A stretch of 64,000 bases of DNA, taken from Liquidambar formosana. Lineage: Eukaryota; Streptophyta; Magnoliopsida; Saxifragales; Altingiaceae. The position numbers and the translations under genes were made by a program. The stretch lies in NCBI GenBank assembly GCA_039720395.1, contig CM077824.1:16434046-16498045 (forward strand), read 5' to 3'. Under the pieces are notes generated by a model that was given only the letters and a program-made list of their open reading frames with translations, searched no databases and was not told where the DNA came from. The first letter of the stretch is position 1; each line of letters starts with the position of its first letter. Shown one piece after another: positions 1-11,029 of the stretch.

Positions 1-434
1 GCTTGACCGTAGGTACGGTTATATGTAGAAAGCTATTTTGGCTTCTGATTCGTCTGAACTTCTGTCCTACATCAACCAGTAGCTATCCAATAAGCAACAC
101 AAAAAATAAAAAAGGGCCAAAAATATACACTTGACTCTAAACCTACCCTTCCCATCAACCATTCCATCATATCCACTCTCTCCCCCAAAAGAGCGATTAG
201 CTCTGTGGCCTAACACACCACTCCGTCCCTTGAAAGGGAAGGCCATCATTTCAAGTTACTGAAATTTTACTCCCATTGGAGATGATAAAAATAATTTTAT
301 CAGATTATTTTATTCAAGATGATAGACTTGTATAATTGTATCTTTAATACTATGTAAAATACACCATAATCATTTAATTCACAGTTTAATTACCAAACGA
401 CTCTTAATGAATTCCGGATATATTGATGATGTAG
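1..434 (+). other. Intron 1 (3' part) of TBL copy 1
   Basis: AT-rich DNA upstream of the first recognisable TBL exon, ending in an acceptor AG at 433-434. In the two other TBL copies the signal-peptide exon lies 2.4-2.7 kb upstream of this exon, so exon 1 of copy 1 is expected left of the window. I see no exon-1 homology and no other gene here; the short minus-strand reading frame at 67-249 has no recognisable content. Confidence 0.6.
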
Positions 435-2408
435 GTTCAATGGTAGAGATTTCTTGCGGAAATTTAGAGGGAAACGCATCATGTTTGTAGGTGACTCACT
501 AAGTCTAAATCAGTGGCAATCACTCACATGCATGCTTCACAAAGCAGTACCAAAAGCAAAGTACACTGTAATGAGGACTGAAAGCCTCTCCACATTTAGT
601 TTCCCGGTGAGATTATCAATGCCTCTCATTCGGTACTCTCTCAAATGTTGGGGAGTTATTGGATGCACCCATACTTGCATTCACTTCTTTTGTTGGTGTT
701 CCTCATATCACTGTTTACAGGGTTATTGATTCTTTTTTCCTGTCATTGTGATGCTATAAAATTATGAAAAAGCCAAATGACTTATTTCTTTTTTTTTTTC
801 TTTCTTTCCTTATATGACCTATGCACTATAGTCGTAAATTTTATTTGCTTGGAGGTGTAATGTAATATGGGTCTCGCTAAGGGCAAATAATTACACATTA
901 ATACAAATGACTATTAATTGTGTAATTGTTTGCCCGTAGCCAGATCAATCTGTAATTCTCTCAATTAATATCTCGTGGTTCTACTTGTTTGCATAGAAGA
1001 AGTAGAATTAAATACTTGAAAAACGAGTCCGCATTTATCTTGATACAATTTAAAATGTAGATTGTGAATTTAGAGTCCGGAAACAATATGTTAAAATATC
1101 ATGGAAGAGATTCGGATGCCATAAGGGATATAATAATTTGCATCAAGATTTATTTTTTAAAACCAAATTAAGTACTAACATTTTGTGTTATTATTTGAAT
1201 ATTTATAATTTATCTTATAGTGTAGCCCTTACCAAAACATTATGATTTTCAAGAACTCAGGCTTAATTATGAATCACTTTTCTATAACTTTAATTAATTT
1301 CCATCCACGACCATGGCATTATTGTGCTTGCTTGCGTGCCAAATTTTGTAGGCGCACAATGTTTCAGTGATGGTTTATCGCAATGCATTTTTCGTTGACA
1401 TTGTAAGAGAGAAAATGGGCCGAGTTCTAAAACTCGATTCGATTGAGGATGGGAAAATATGGAAGGGAGTTGACACATTGATATTCAACTCATGGCATTG
1501 GTGGCTTCACACTGGAAGACAGCAACCGTAAGATCTCAATGTTCCAACACTTCCAATAGTTTTTTTTTTTGCTTTAAGCACATTGAACTTAGTCCTTTTG
1601 CTTCCCCTCCCAACACTTGAAGCTATGGGGCTTCCAATTTTTTATTTTTATTTTTTAATGCATGTGGCAGTTGGGATTTTATTCAATATGCAAACAAGAT
1701 ATACAAAGATATGGATCGTTTGGTTGCCTATGAGAAAGGATTGAATACATGGGCTAGATGGGTAGACTCCAATGTAGATCCTACAAAAACCAAGGTCTTC
1801 TTCCAGGGCGTTTCCCCGGATCATATGAAGTAAGTTGGTTAAGATGCTAACTATGAAATTATTTCAAAAAATGCACCCTCCAATTTTTTCACAAGAACAC
1901 TCTGAAAATGGCGCCAGTCATGAATTGCATTTTGGAAAATATTTCCATTAGGAAACAATTTCTAAGACCGCATCGATGTATAAGTTGAATTATATTTAAG
2001 CATGCATGACTATAGAAATCTTCAAATGATTTAGAAAAAAATTGGGGCTTTTCACTTATTGTTTTCTTATATTGTTATATTAATTTTTCCTCTCCTTATT
2101 AAATTAGTGCAAGTAATTGGGGGGAGCCAAATGCGAAGAACTGCAGTGGACAAACACAACCACTGCTCGGGAAAAATTATCCTGGTGGACCACATCCAGC
2201 ACAGGCTGTTGTTGAGAAAGTCTTGCAAACAATGTCAAAGCCAGTTTATTTGCTCAATGTAACTACCCTTTCGCAGCTAAGAAAAGATGGTCACCCTTCC
2301 ATCTATGGCTTTGGGGGGCGCCATGGCATGGACTGCAGCCATTGGTGTCTTCCTGGAGTTCCCGATACTTGGAACCAACTCCTGTATGCAGCTCTCATTC
2401 AGATGTAA
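435..2408 (+). CDS. TBL copy 1, partial: PC-esterase/DUF231 polysaccharide O-acetyltransferase-like, exons 2-5
   Basis: Exons are placed at 435-606, 1352-1527, 1671-1829 and 2108-2408 (stop TAA). Their lengths of 172, 176, 159 and 301 bp equal those of copy 2 exactly, and each is bounded by GT/AG. The conceptual protein carries the esterase GDS motif ([12 protein letters not shown]) in exon 2 and the C-terminal [15 protein letters not shown] block with the DxxH motif in exon 5, the two signatures of the family. Known TBL proteins are Golgi type-II membrane or secreted proteins that O-acetylate wall polysaccharides such as xylan, mannan or pectin; the substrate here cannot be read from sequence. 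The part in the window is open and undisrupted. It is more diverged from copies 2 and 3 than those are from each other, and its introns lack the MITEs they share. Whether exon 1 is intact is unknown. Confidence 0.85.
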
Positions 2409-3519
2409 ATCAATTCTTAGAAGAAATTTCTACATATGAAAGCAGTATGATGTAATTAATTGTTTTAGACAGCCAATAAAATTACTAAATTTATCATAGT
2501 GGCTTGAAATTATTCCGATCTTTCATGGAATTTTAATGGCTTCGTATAAGTCTTGAGTTTGACTCTTATTATCCTGACCCTTGGGGCTGCCAAAACAAGG
2601 TTTTTATGGTTTTCATGGGTTCTTATCTTATCCATATGGATTATGGGGTCTTACATAGGCTCGGGGTTTGCTTAGAGAGTTTTCTCGTCATAAAAAAGAA
2701 AAAGAAAATAAAGATAAGGTAGAAATTAATATCCATCATAAAAAAGTGGGAGTATTACTTAAAATAAGGGCTGGCACAATACAGACTGATAGGTTTCAAA
2801 TTATGCAGCAGAGTTACAGGGCAAACCCCATGATCCATATGCAATTCCGTCATGAAAAAACGAAAATAAAATGTGCATGGGCTGTTCAAATAGTTTAAAT
2901 TAAAGCGTGAAAACTGCCATTGGGTAGGGTAAAAACCAAAAATGCCTAACCCCATGTTACATTGGCAATATGTGAGAATTTATCTTAATTTGAATGGAAA
3001 ATTAGAGTTTGAACAGACTTTTTAGACCAACGTTACGTTGGAGTGACATATCATTTAAAATTAGGACCAAGGTGAATGAGAGAAGAAAATGAATGAAATA
3101 AAAGAATTAGAGAGGGAAAGTCTATAAGGTCTACACGTCAACAAATTGAATTTTATATAATACGGAGTAATACCGATTCAACAGAGATCGATAGACAAAC
3201 CAAGACAGAAAAACAAAGGAGAAACAAAAACACAACTAAAAGTCCAAAACTAACTACAAGTGTTTTACTTTTTAAAATAATCTATTGTTTTTAATAGCAG
3301 TGAATTTCCAGTGTCGTTGGGAGATGGGAGAAAGAGAACCCAGAGAGGAGAGTAATTAGAAATTGAATATAAAGCACAAAAACTAATTTTGATTGTCAAT
3401 AAAATTTTGTTGAAATATAGTAAATCAAAAGGTGTGTTAGATGCTTACCGAATTACCAAGAAAAATAGCCACCCACATGACATTTATGTTTAGCCATTTG
3501 AGAGCTAACAACGCCTGAC
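2409..3519. other. Intergenic, nothing recognised
   Basis: The first ~150 bases after the TBL copy 1 stop retain weak similarity to the 3' flank of copies 2 and 3 and probably include the 3' UTR. The rest is AT-rich with only short uninformative reading frames. No transposon ends or gene homology were seen. Confidence 0.5.
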
Positions 3520-4031
3520 AAAGAAAAGCACCCCCTAATAACAGACCATGTACTATAATCTCATACCTCTTCAGTAGAAGATGCAACAACTGAAGCAAAA
3601 CTAAAACGCAAAACAAAGCCTTTTGAAGAAAAACACCCGTCAAAAGCAAAGCTAGAAAATATATAAGCACGTAACACTGCCACTAAATATGATACAGCAA
3701 AGGCAGACCTCCGGGGATAAGCTTCCCTCCAGTAAACAGCCATATGCTCCAGGCCATTCTCCATAGCCAACATTGCTAAACTGAAACCTTTTAGAACCCC
3801 CCGTCATACCACTGAACCATCATGACCTCTACCCAACTTCCCTTTGTATATGTTAACCGTCAGCACCAGCAAGAGTTGCAGGTCTAATACCTCCAACTAC
3901 AATTTGTCTACTCATCTGTATTTTTGGCTTTTATTGGCTACTAATCTCAAAGAAAACTCATAAGAGTTTGTAAAGCTTAATTATATTTGAGAAAAAAATT
4001 TCGTGACCAAACTGAGGAATTTTAAAAAGTT

Positions 4032-4440
4032 GGGTAAATTTCACAACCTCGATCACTCCCCCCTGCGTGCCGGGGAACTTTAAAACTGAACAAAATAATC
4101 CCTCAAATTATCAAATTGTAACTTTGCTTCCCTTGTCAAATTTAATGCTTTTTTTTTCCTTTTATAAACAAATTTATCATTAATTTTCGTCAAATTTAAT
4201 GTCTAGATCAATTGTAGAAGTCTAGTTTAGGCGTTGGATTCATTTGATGACATCGCATCAAGCTTGAATGGTCTATTTATTTCAAATTTTCTTATGGAAA
4301 AAGCATAAATGGGAGTAAAGTGTAACAATTAACTTGATAAGGGGGGGTTTGTACAACCTATAGTTTTTTTTTTTTTTTTTTTTTTTTTTTTGGGGGGGGG
4401 GGGGGGGGGGGACTGGCCTGGGGGATTTGGGTAATTTATC
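4032..4440. mobile_element. Small MULE-like MITE with T/G homopolymer end (left copy)
   Basis: It begins GGGTAAATTTCACAACC and ends in the rough complement (..GTAATTTATCC), as does its partner at 11497-11860. In the partner, 8-9 bp imperfect repeats (TAAGAAGT/TTAGAAGT) flank the ends, compatible with a Mutator-type target duplication. The right end is expanded into a run of 28 T followed by 20 G (4364-4411). No coding capacity. The class assignment is tentative. Confidence 0.45.
4364..4411 (+). repeat. T(28)G(20) homopolymer junction
   Basis: Uninterrupted run of 28 T then 20 G. The same structure, T(25)G(17), occurs at the paralogous position 11801-11842. The G run could in principle form a G-quadruplex. 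Run lengths in assemblies are often unreliable. Confidence 0.9.
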
Positions 4441-4508
4441 CTTCAAATTATTAACATAATATTAATTAGTGATACAAAAATTAAGATTATCTTAAGAACA
4501 TGTATTCA

Positions 4509-6005
4509 CTAGCTTTAGAACCCGTGCGACGCACGGATTAATTTATAAAAAATAATATTATTATCAAATTAGAATTTAAATAGAACACTAATTCTCTAAA
4601 ATAGTAAAATGTATTTGTTAATATAATATATCAATTAAATTGAAAAGATATAGACAAAAATAAATAAAATAGTTCAATCAAAATAATCTTTGGTGTGATG
4701 TTAGTGTAATATATCACACAAAATTTAATTATGCTTCCAAAAAGATAAATTATTTTGAAGAACAATTCATTTAATGGTGAAAATTTGTAAAAAATGAAGG
4801 AACGGATACGTTATGATATTTGCTAGAAAAAGATTAAAATTCTCTAAAGCCTATCCTATCCCATAATCGTGGTTTTAACATATTGGTATATACCAAAGCA
4901 AGTATAGCCGTTGAAGGTGTCTTGAAATCCGATTGTGAAGATTGTAAAACGCATGACAATGATGAATCTTGGCCTTCTATGAAGTTTCGAGTGGGTTTCA
5001 CAAGAAGTGAAAAATCATGGGGAAAAATATCAAAAATATGTTTGAAATTAGAGCATAAAAAGATGAGAGAATAGTTTATACTGAGAAAGAGAATAGGAGA
5101 AAAAGCCACTAGGAAAAGAAAATAAGAAAAAGTATAAATCTTTTCAACTTTACGTAATTAACCAGATGGAAGAATTTTGATTAAAATAAATTTTTTTATT
5201 TTATTTTTTATTCATGTTGGAAGCAAATCAGGAGAATCTGAAGATTCTGGTGGATTATGTTTTCTTTTTTCATCCTCATTTCCTCTATTTGTCTCTCTTT
5301 TTAATTATGACTATTTATAGTTTTATATGTTTAATTTTTAGGAGGGGAAATGAATAGGCATAAAGAAAACAGAGAATTATAATACAATCTATTAAGTTTG
5401 GGTTAAACATTGTATAGTATGGGTTTTCTAATCCTCCTACATAAAAATAAAGAGATATGCAGTAAACGCCAATCGTTAACTTACCTCCACCACGTGAGAA
5501 AGAGCAAGTAATACCAAAAAAAAAAAAAAGGTGAGCAATTTATCTTTTGGTGGAATTTATCTTTTGGTGACCACTTCCTAACTTGATACCAAACAAAGAA
5601 AGTTAGTAGTCCTTTTGAAGCACTTATCAAGTCAATTTGTAGCAAGTGATCACTAAAAGTAGTTAAAGTAGTTTCACTAAAAATAGTTTTCCTAGAAGTC
5701 ACTAAAAGTAAATTTTTGGAAAACTTACATTTTAGTGACTGCTTCCTAACTTAATATGAAACAATGGAACTTAGTTGTCATTTTGGCACACATTAGTAGT
5801 CAATTTGTAGTAAGTTGACAGATAATATCCTTTTTTTTGGTATTAGGTTGGAAAATCGTTACTAAAAAGTAATTTTACCAAAAAATTTTCTCCACCTGTC
5901 ATTGTTTCAACACGTGAAAGGATAAAAAAAAGAAAAAATTCTTACGTTGACACATGGCACACAATAGGTTAGCCCCCGTTTTATATACATATAATAGATA
6001 ATAGA
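4509..6005 (-). mobile_element. Non-autonomous Helitron, ~1.5 kb
   Basis: Read on the minus strand it starts 5'-TCTATTATCTATTATATG and ends in a hairpin (CCGTGCG/CGCACGG), a short spacer and CTAG, the diagnostic Helitron termini. The insertion lies between host A and T. The paralogous sequence near 11916 (TATTCATAGAAAAGCC) shows the uninterrupted A-T site, so the ends are set to the base without any target duplication, as expected for Helitrons. The interior has no Rep/helicase coding and no recognised captured gene. It holds diverged internal repeats around 5530-5890 with recurring 'cactaaaagta' and 'cttcctaactt' motifs. Confidence 0.85.
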
Positions 6006-6395
6006 TAAGGAAGCCACTGTTTAGCCAATCTTTTTTTTTTTTTTTTTCTTTTAAAGTATAATAAGAATTGAGAAGAAAACTTTTTGAATGATCCGTCTGA
6101 AAATCTGTAGAAAAATGTTAGCGGCACAATGAAGCCAAGGCATTGTTGTTAGTAATCTCTTTATCCAAGCAAGAACGTAGCCTAGGTCTAGACTGCTACA
6201 CAAACCTGCCATTTTTCATATAAAATGGGAGCAATTTCATGTTCATTCTTTTTAGAAGCGATTGGGATTAAGGATGGAAGATTTAAGTTTGACAAACAAG
6301 AAACAGAGAGATGCATGTGAATTGAAGTTGGTAAGGTTTGATTGGACCGAAATCCGGAATTTGATTCATTAATCCTAAAGTGGGTAGAGTCCAAC
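6006..6395 (+). repeat. Direct repeat R, left copy, second part
   Basis: Continuation of repeat R beyond the Helitron; matches 11917-12325. Similarity stops just after 'gtagagtccaac', where this copy runs into a 22-A tract at about 6416-6437. The third version of this sequence, near 31057-31130, is the start of duplication copy B. Confidence 0.75.
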
Positions 6396-6618
6396 TGATA
6401 TGAATGAAAAAACACAAAAAAAAAAAAAAAAAAAAAAGTCAAAATACGTACGCTTGAGCTCGGTTGCTTGCCGTGTTGTGTTCCTTTGGAGGAGACTGGG
6501 CGCTGAATGGCGTGCGGTAGCGTATGAGCTGTGAGCTCTTGGGCTAATAAGCAGAAGCCAGCACAAACCACTCAAAACAATATGTTGTCAAAAAATTTTG
6601 TTATTTTTTTGCACCCAA

Positions 6619-6715
6619 TTATCACCGAAACTGGTAAATTCGATCATAGGAGTGGTTGGGTTTGCCATGATTATGTATGCGGCGTGGATGATTAGGATTT
6701 GGCGGAGATGCAGGG
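6619..6715 (+). pseudogene. Tetraspanin-19-like first-exon fragment
   Basis: The frame at 6619-6715 reads LVNSIIGVVGFAMIMYAAWM and continues IRIW, closely resembling the first transmembrane segment of plant tetraspanins of the TET18/19/20 type. It is followed by a plausible donor (G|GTAAGT at 6716). I found no later tetraspanin exons (large extracellular loop, other membrane segments) before the NLR gene at 7013, so this looks like an isolated exon fragment. A frame downstream at about 6808-6873 (..TRAAWNWLDVTSPIYQTF) was not recognised and might be unrelated. Family recognition is from memory of the pattern, not a database search. Confidence 0.55.
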
Positions 6716-7012
6716 GTAAGTCCCCCTCCGTTTTGCTCAATTCATCACCTCCATGTGTGCATCAGTCCAGTGGATCTTCGTTCAATGAAGTATGGCTGCT
6801 TTGTTGAGAAGGAGACTACAAGAGCTGCATGGAACTGGCTAGATGTTACAAGCCCCATATACCAGACCTTCTGAAAAGGTTAGATCTTTGCTCTTTTCAC
6901 TTCTGTTCGGTTTGATGAAGATTTCCAATGAGTGTTTATGAGTCTTAGAAAAGGGTAAAAAGGTTTAGAGTTCCTACATTTCTCGTCCCTGCTACACAAA
7001 AGCGCCTTGGAT

Positions 7013-9988
7013 ATGGATTTTATAGTGAACTCTATTTCCGATTCCATAGGCAAAAAAGTCAATCATCACTTAAACCTTGATAAGAAAACACAAAAACTCA
7101 AAAGAAAATTTGAAGAATTGAACAGCAGAAGGGAAGATGTAGAATTGAGAATGATGGCAGAGCTTCAGCCAGGAAAGAGGTTAAGGAAAGAAGTTGAACT
7201 TTGGTTGGGTAATGTACGAAGGATTAATGACAAGAAACAAAGCATTGAAAATGAAATTGGAGAAGGGGAATTCCTCAAACGCGCAAGCCTGGGAGAAATT
7301 GTTGCTGAGATGATTCAAGAAGTCGAAGAACTTCATCAAAAGGGAAGGTTTTTTGAGGGTACTGATTTGGTACTTGACGCACCTCCACGCAAAGGAGAAA
7401 TATTTCCGCCAACGAAATTAAGGGGTGAAACTACAGCCATGAGAAATATGGAAAAAATTTGGGATTTCTTGATGGATGACGAAACCAAGATGATTGGAGT
7501 GATGGGTATGGGGGGAATCGGAAAAACTACTGTCATGCAACAGATCAATAACAGACTCGTGGAACAAGTTGATAAGTTCAATCATGTAATTTGGGTCACA
7601 GTGTCAAAGGTGTTTAATGTTAATAAAATACAAGATTGTATTGCAAGTAAATTGAAAGTCAATCTTTCAGAATGTCAAGATGAAACCGTAAGGGCGACAG
7701 AATTATTTGCTGAGTTAAGAGAAAAGAAGAGGTGCGTGCTAATTTTAGATGATGTGTGGGAAGCGTTTGAGCTTAAATACGTGGGAATCCCAGAACCCAC
7801 CGGTGCTAATGGATGCAAAATAGTATTGACAACCCGATCACTTGATATCTGCCGAGAGATGGAATGTAGATGTATCAAAATGGAGCTTCTTTCAAAGCAT
7901 GAGGCCTGGAACTTATTCTTAGATAACGTTGGGCATATTGTTTTGGATTTTCCAGGTTTAGAAGCAATTGTGGGACTTGTTGTTGAAGAATGTGCTTGTT
8001 TGCCCCTTGCGATCATCACGATAGCTAGAAGTATGAAGGGTGTCATGGACGAATGTGAGTGGAGAAATGCATTGGAAGAATTGAGAGGAGCTACAGGGGG
8101 GCTCATTGACATGGGGAAGGTAATTGAGCAACTAAAATATAGTTATTCTCGCCTAAAAGACGAGAAGCTCCGGCAATCTCTCTTATATTGTGCCTTGTAT
8201 CCTGAAGACTTTGAGATTAAAAGAAAAGAGCTGATAACGCATTTGATAGATGAGGGAATAATTGAAGGAACGAGCAGGAAAGCAGAGTTTGACAATGGCC
8301 ATTCAATATTGAACAAGCTTGAAAATGCATGCTTATTGGAAAGGGTTACAAATGATTATAATTCTGTGTGTGTGAAGATGCATGATTTGATTAGAGATAT
8401 GGCACTCCAGATCTCGGGTCATAGATACTTGGTTGAAGCTGGTGTGCAGTTGGGTGATCTACCAGATGATGAGAAATGGACAAAGGATCTTGAGAGAGTT
8501 TCGTTAATGAACAACAACATATCAGAAATCCATTTCGGAGCATCGCCAAGGTGTGATAAGCTCTTGACCTTGTTGCTAGTGGGCAATGGAGGACTGAGAA
8601 GGATTCCAGATTCTTTTTTTTGGTACATGTGCGGGCTTAGGGTTCTTGATCTTTCTCACACAGGCATTGAGATTCTACCGAATAGTATCTCCAACTTAAA
8701 GAACCTCATTGCATTGTTGCTTAGATGGTGTTGCAATTTAAAATATGTGCCTTCTTTAGCAGAGCTTAGGGCATTGAGGAAGTTGGATCTGAGTGGATCT
8801 GGAATTGAAGAAGTACCTGAAGGTATGGAAGAGTTGATCAACCTCAGATACCTTAATCTTAATGCAGAATATTTAAGGAGCTTACCAGATGGGATGTTAC
8901 CCAAACTCTGCAGACTTCAATGCCTAATTGTGTGGTGGGCATCAAAGACATTAAAAATTAGGAGGAGCGAAGTAAGGAGTTTGATGGGTCTAGAGACTTT
9001 TGCAGGACAGTTTCTGGACCTGTCTGCCTATAATGCGTATGTCAAATACTTGTCATTTGAGAATCCCAGACCCAGACGTACTAGATTTGAAAAATCCTTT
9101 AATCAAGTGCCCCGCAAATACCTTCTTCAAGTGGGACCACACGGTGAATTTCTAGATTTTGACGAAGAAGAGAGTTATTTCAGTAAATATGTTGGATTAA
9201 CAGAATGCCGGATCAGTAGAGGAGGAGGAGATCCCCTTTTGCTCCCACCGGATATTAAGGAACTGGAGATTAAAGAGTGCCACGACGTGAGAAGCTTAAG
9301 CCATGTTTCCTCAGTGGAAAGAACAAATCGATCATTGAAGTACTGCAAAATTATTAGATGTGATGGGATAGAGTGCATGATTTCCTCCCGGTACATCCAA
9401 CATCCAAGACTGGAGGTGGTACAACTTGAAGATTTGAGGAATTTACACGTTCTATATGCAGCCTGTCTAACTCAAGTAACACCGTTTGAATATTTTTCCA
9501 ATCTCAAAGTGTTAAGCATTGTTAACTGTCCGAGCATTAGGAGGCTGTTCATGCCTGAATTGCTGCCGAACCTCAAAAACCTGGAGGAGATTAATGTCAA
9601 GAATTGTTCAGGAATGGAGGAGATATTAGCTGCGAAAGAACAAGAGATGGGTGAAAGCAGCAGCCATTCTATTGCCAACGATGATGATACTGTCTCTGAA
9701 ATCACTCTCCCGAATTTAAGGCATTTGTCCTTGGAGGACCTACCAGAATTGAAGAGCATCGTCTGTTGTAAGGCTGTAAAGGTTTGTGATTCTCTGCAAA
9801 TTCTAACTGTACTCAGTTGTCCAAAGCTAAAGCGGCTCCCTCTCCATGTATCCATGTTTAGTGGGGAATTATCTCCTCCTCCCACTCTTCTCCAGATTGA
9901 GATAAATGATAGAGAATGGTGGGAATTGCTGGGATGGGACCATCCCAGGGTGAAGCATGTCCTTGAACCCTTCCTTCTACACATTTGA
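7013..9988 (+). CDS. CC-NB-LRR disease resistance protein (RPS2 / At4g27190-like), 991 aa
   Basis: Intracellular immune receptor of the NLR family; such proteins sense pathogen effectors directly or through guarded host proteins and trigger cell-death-associated defence. Single open exon starting at ATG 7013 (the frame extends only to a TTG upstream). Order: coiled coil about residues 1-130; NB-ARC with P-loop GMGGIGKTT (165-173), RNBS-A HVIWVTVSK, kinase-2 LILDDVW (D246/D247), RNBS-B KIVLTTRS, a GLPL motif in the variant form CACLPLAI, RNBS-D LLYCALYPEDFEI, and MHD as KMHDLI (456-458); then leucine-rich repeats from about 500 to the C-terminus. All key nucleotide-binding residues are present and there is no internal stop, so it looks functional. 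The LRRs include acidic and irregular C-terminal units typical of this clade. It lies between TBL copies 1 and 2, flanked by direct repeat R. Ligand and pathogen specificity cannot be inferred. Confidence 0.95.
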   Translation: MDFIVNSISDSIGKKVNHHLNLDKKTQKLKRKFEELNSRREDVELRMMAELQPGKRLRKEVELWLGNVRRINDKKQSIENEIGEGEFLKRASLGEIVAEMIQEVEELHQKGRFFEGTDLVLDAPPRKGEIFPPTKLRGETTAMRNMEKIWDFLMDDETKMIGVMGMGGIGKTTVMQQINNRLVEQVDKFNHVIWVTVSKVFNVNKIQDCIASKLKVNLSECQDETVRATELFAELREKKRCVLILDDVWEAFELKYVGIPEPTGANGCKIVLTTRSLDICREMECRCIKMELLSKHEAWNLFLDNVGHIVLDFPGLEAIVGLVVEECACLPLAIITIARSMKGVMDECEWRNALEELRGATGGLIDMGKVIEQLKYSYSRLKDEKLRQSLLYCALYPEDFEIKRKELITHLIDEGIIEGTSRKAEFDNGHSILNKLENACLLERVTNDYNSVCVKMHDLIRDMALQISGHRYLVEAGVQLGDLPDDEKWTKDLERVSLMNNNISEIHFGASPRCDKLLTLLLVGNGGLRRIPDSFFWYMCGLRVLDLSHTGIEILPNSISNLKNLIALLLRWCCNLKYVPSLAELRALRKLDLSGSGIEEVPEGMEELINLRYLNLNAEYLRSLPDGMLPKLCRLQCLIVWWASKTLKIRRSEVRSLMGLETFAGQFLDLSAYNAYVKYLSFENPRPRRTRFEKSFNQVPRKYLLQVGPHGEFLDFDEEESYFSKYVGLTECRISRGGGDPLLLPPDIKELEIKECHDVRSLSHVSSVERTNRSLKYCKIIRCDGIECMISSRYIQHPRLEVVQLEDLRNLHVLYAACLTQVTPFEYFSNLKVLSIVNCPSIRRLFMPELLPNLKNLEEINVKNCSGMEEILAAKEQEMGESSSHSIANDDDTVSEITLPNLRHLSLEDLPELKSIVCCKAVKVCDSLQILTVLSCPKLKRLPLHVSMFSGELSPPPTLLQIEINDREWWELLGWDHPRVKHVLEPFLLHI

Positions 9989-10620
9989 TAGACAAGGGCT
10001 ACCTGTTCTATGGAATGCTTGGGCACTGGTAAGAGACTCTTTTCACTCCTATGACTTATTGATTTTTGGTTATTTCTTTCAGTCTCTTTTTTCAGATCCC
10101 AATGGTTATACAGATTTGATTTAATTTTCTAAAACACGTTTAATTTGTTTCTTATCACCACCAACTCCTAATTCTTTTTACTGATCTCTCTCTGTTTCTC
10201 TGCATTTTTGGACTAGCAACTAAGCTTCTCAATCTGCAAGGTGAGACTACTTCTTTGAGAAATTTTTTTCTGTTTTATGAGGTATAGCTTCTCAAATGCC
10301 ACGAAGGCTACATTTTTTCTTTTTTTAACCCTTATATGAATGCTTCTGAGCTATAGCTCGTAATGTTCTCCGCTTTCCATTTTTCGCTTCATTTGTGAGG
10401 CTAATGTTTTTCATATTCAGGAAGAAGGCAGAGCAAGGACACAATGAGAAAATCATATCATGGTGCAAGGGCAAAGATCAGAGTGACTAAGAAAGCAGAG
10501 GAGACATGGAAAGTGGGTTCAACATATTGGTGATCAATGGAGAAAAGCTTGGTTGACCTGTGCAGAAGGCAATGGCACTCAATCTCTGCAATTAAATTGA
10601 TCATTTTATGTATAAGCAAT
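9989..10620 (+). other. Probable spliced 3' UTR of the NLR gene
   Basis: The stop is followed by plausible donor sites (ACTG|GTAAGAG near 10029; AAG|GTGAGAC near 10240) and a pyrimidine/AG acceptor near 10420 (..ttcag|GAAGAAGGC). The purine-rich stretch 10420-10600 has no long frame. Introns in 3' UTRs are common in this NLR clade. Exon boundaries are a guess from splice-like motifs only. Confidence 0.4.
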
Positions 10621-11029
10621 ACAAACTCTAACTTTTAAATTTTACATATGTGCTTGAAGTGTAGGCTGAAGACTCAGTGTTCGTTCTATTTGTTTTCCAT
10701 TTTGCACTTCGATTTAAATTAATTAATCTGGTTAACGTCAACTGATGAAGTCGTCAGATTCAGACTCAAAAATGGCATTATTATGTATGACACAAATCCA
10801 ATGTGTTTTAAAGGGAGACTTCAAAATGAAGAGAATAGCAAAATTGATGCCTATGCCTGGAATGGTGTCTTTAAACAACAGGGGCTATGCAGTAGGAGAG
10901 TACCCTTGTTACTTAGGTTGTCCACATATTTCATCAAAGTGCCTCAAGAAAGGAAAAAAAAAAAATTTTTTTTTTTTTTGGGTAGCCAATAGATAAATTT
11001 TATTGATGATACTTTCAGAGAATACAAAA
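10621..11029. other. Intergenic, unassigned
   Basis: Contains a short open stretch at 10745-10960 that I do not recognise and an A-run/T-run (about 10955-10979) abutting 'gggtagccaatagataaattttatt'. On the minus strand this resembles the poly-A end of a retroposed sequence. Not assigned further. Confidence 0.35.

Larger units (their letters stand above)
3520..4508 (+). repeat. Direct repeat R, left copy (continues at 6006-6395)
   Basis: This stretch, with 6006-6395, matches 11030-12325 in the same order and orientation. The Helitron at 4509-6005 interrupts the left copy only. The pair flanks the NLR gene, which fits an unequal-crossover or segmental-duplication history. No gene was recognised in it. 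Confidence 0.8.

Noticed and set aside
7336..10026. Long minus-strand frames (up to 184 codons) opposite the NLR
   Set aside because: They lie wholly within the NLR exon, have no recognisable domain, and are explained as antisense shadows of a real gene.
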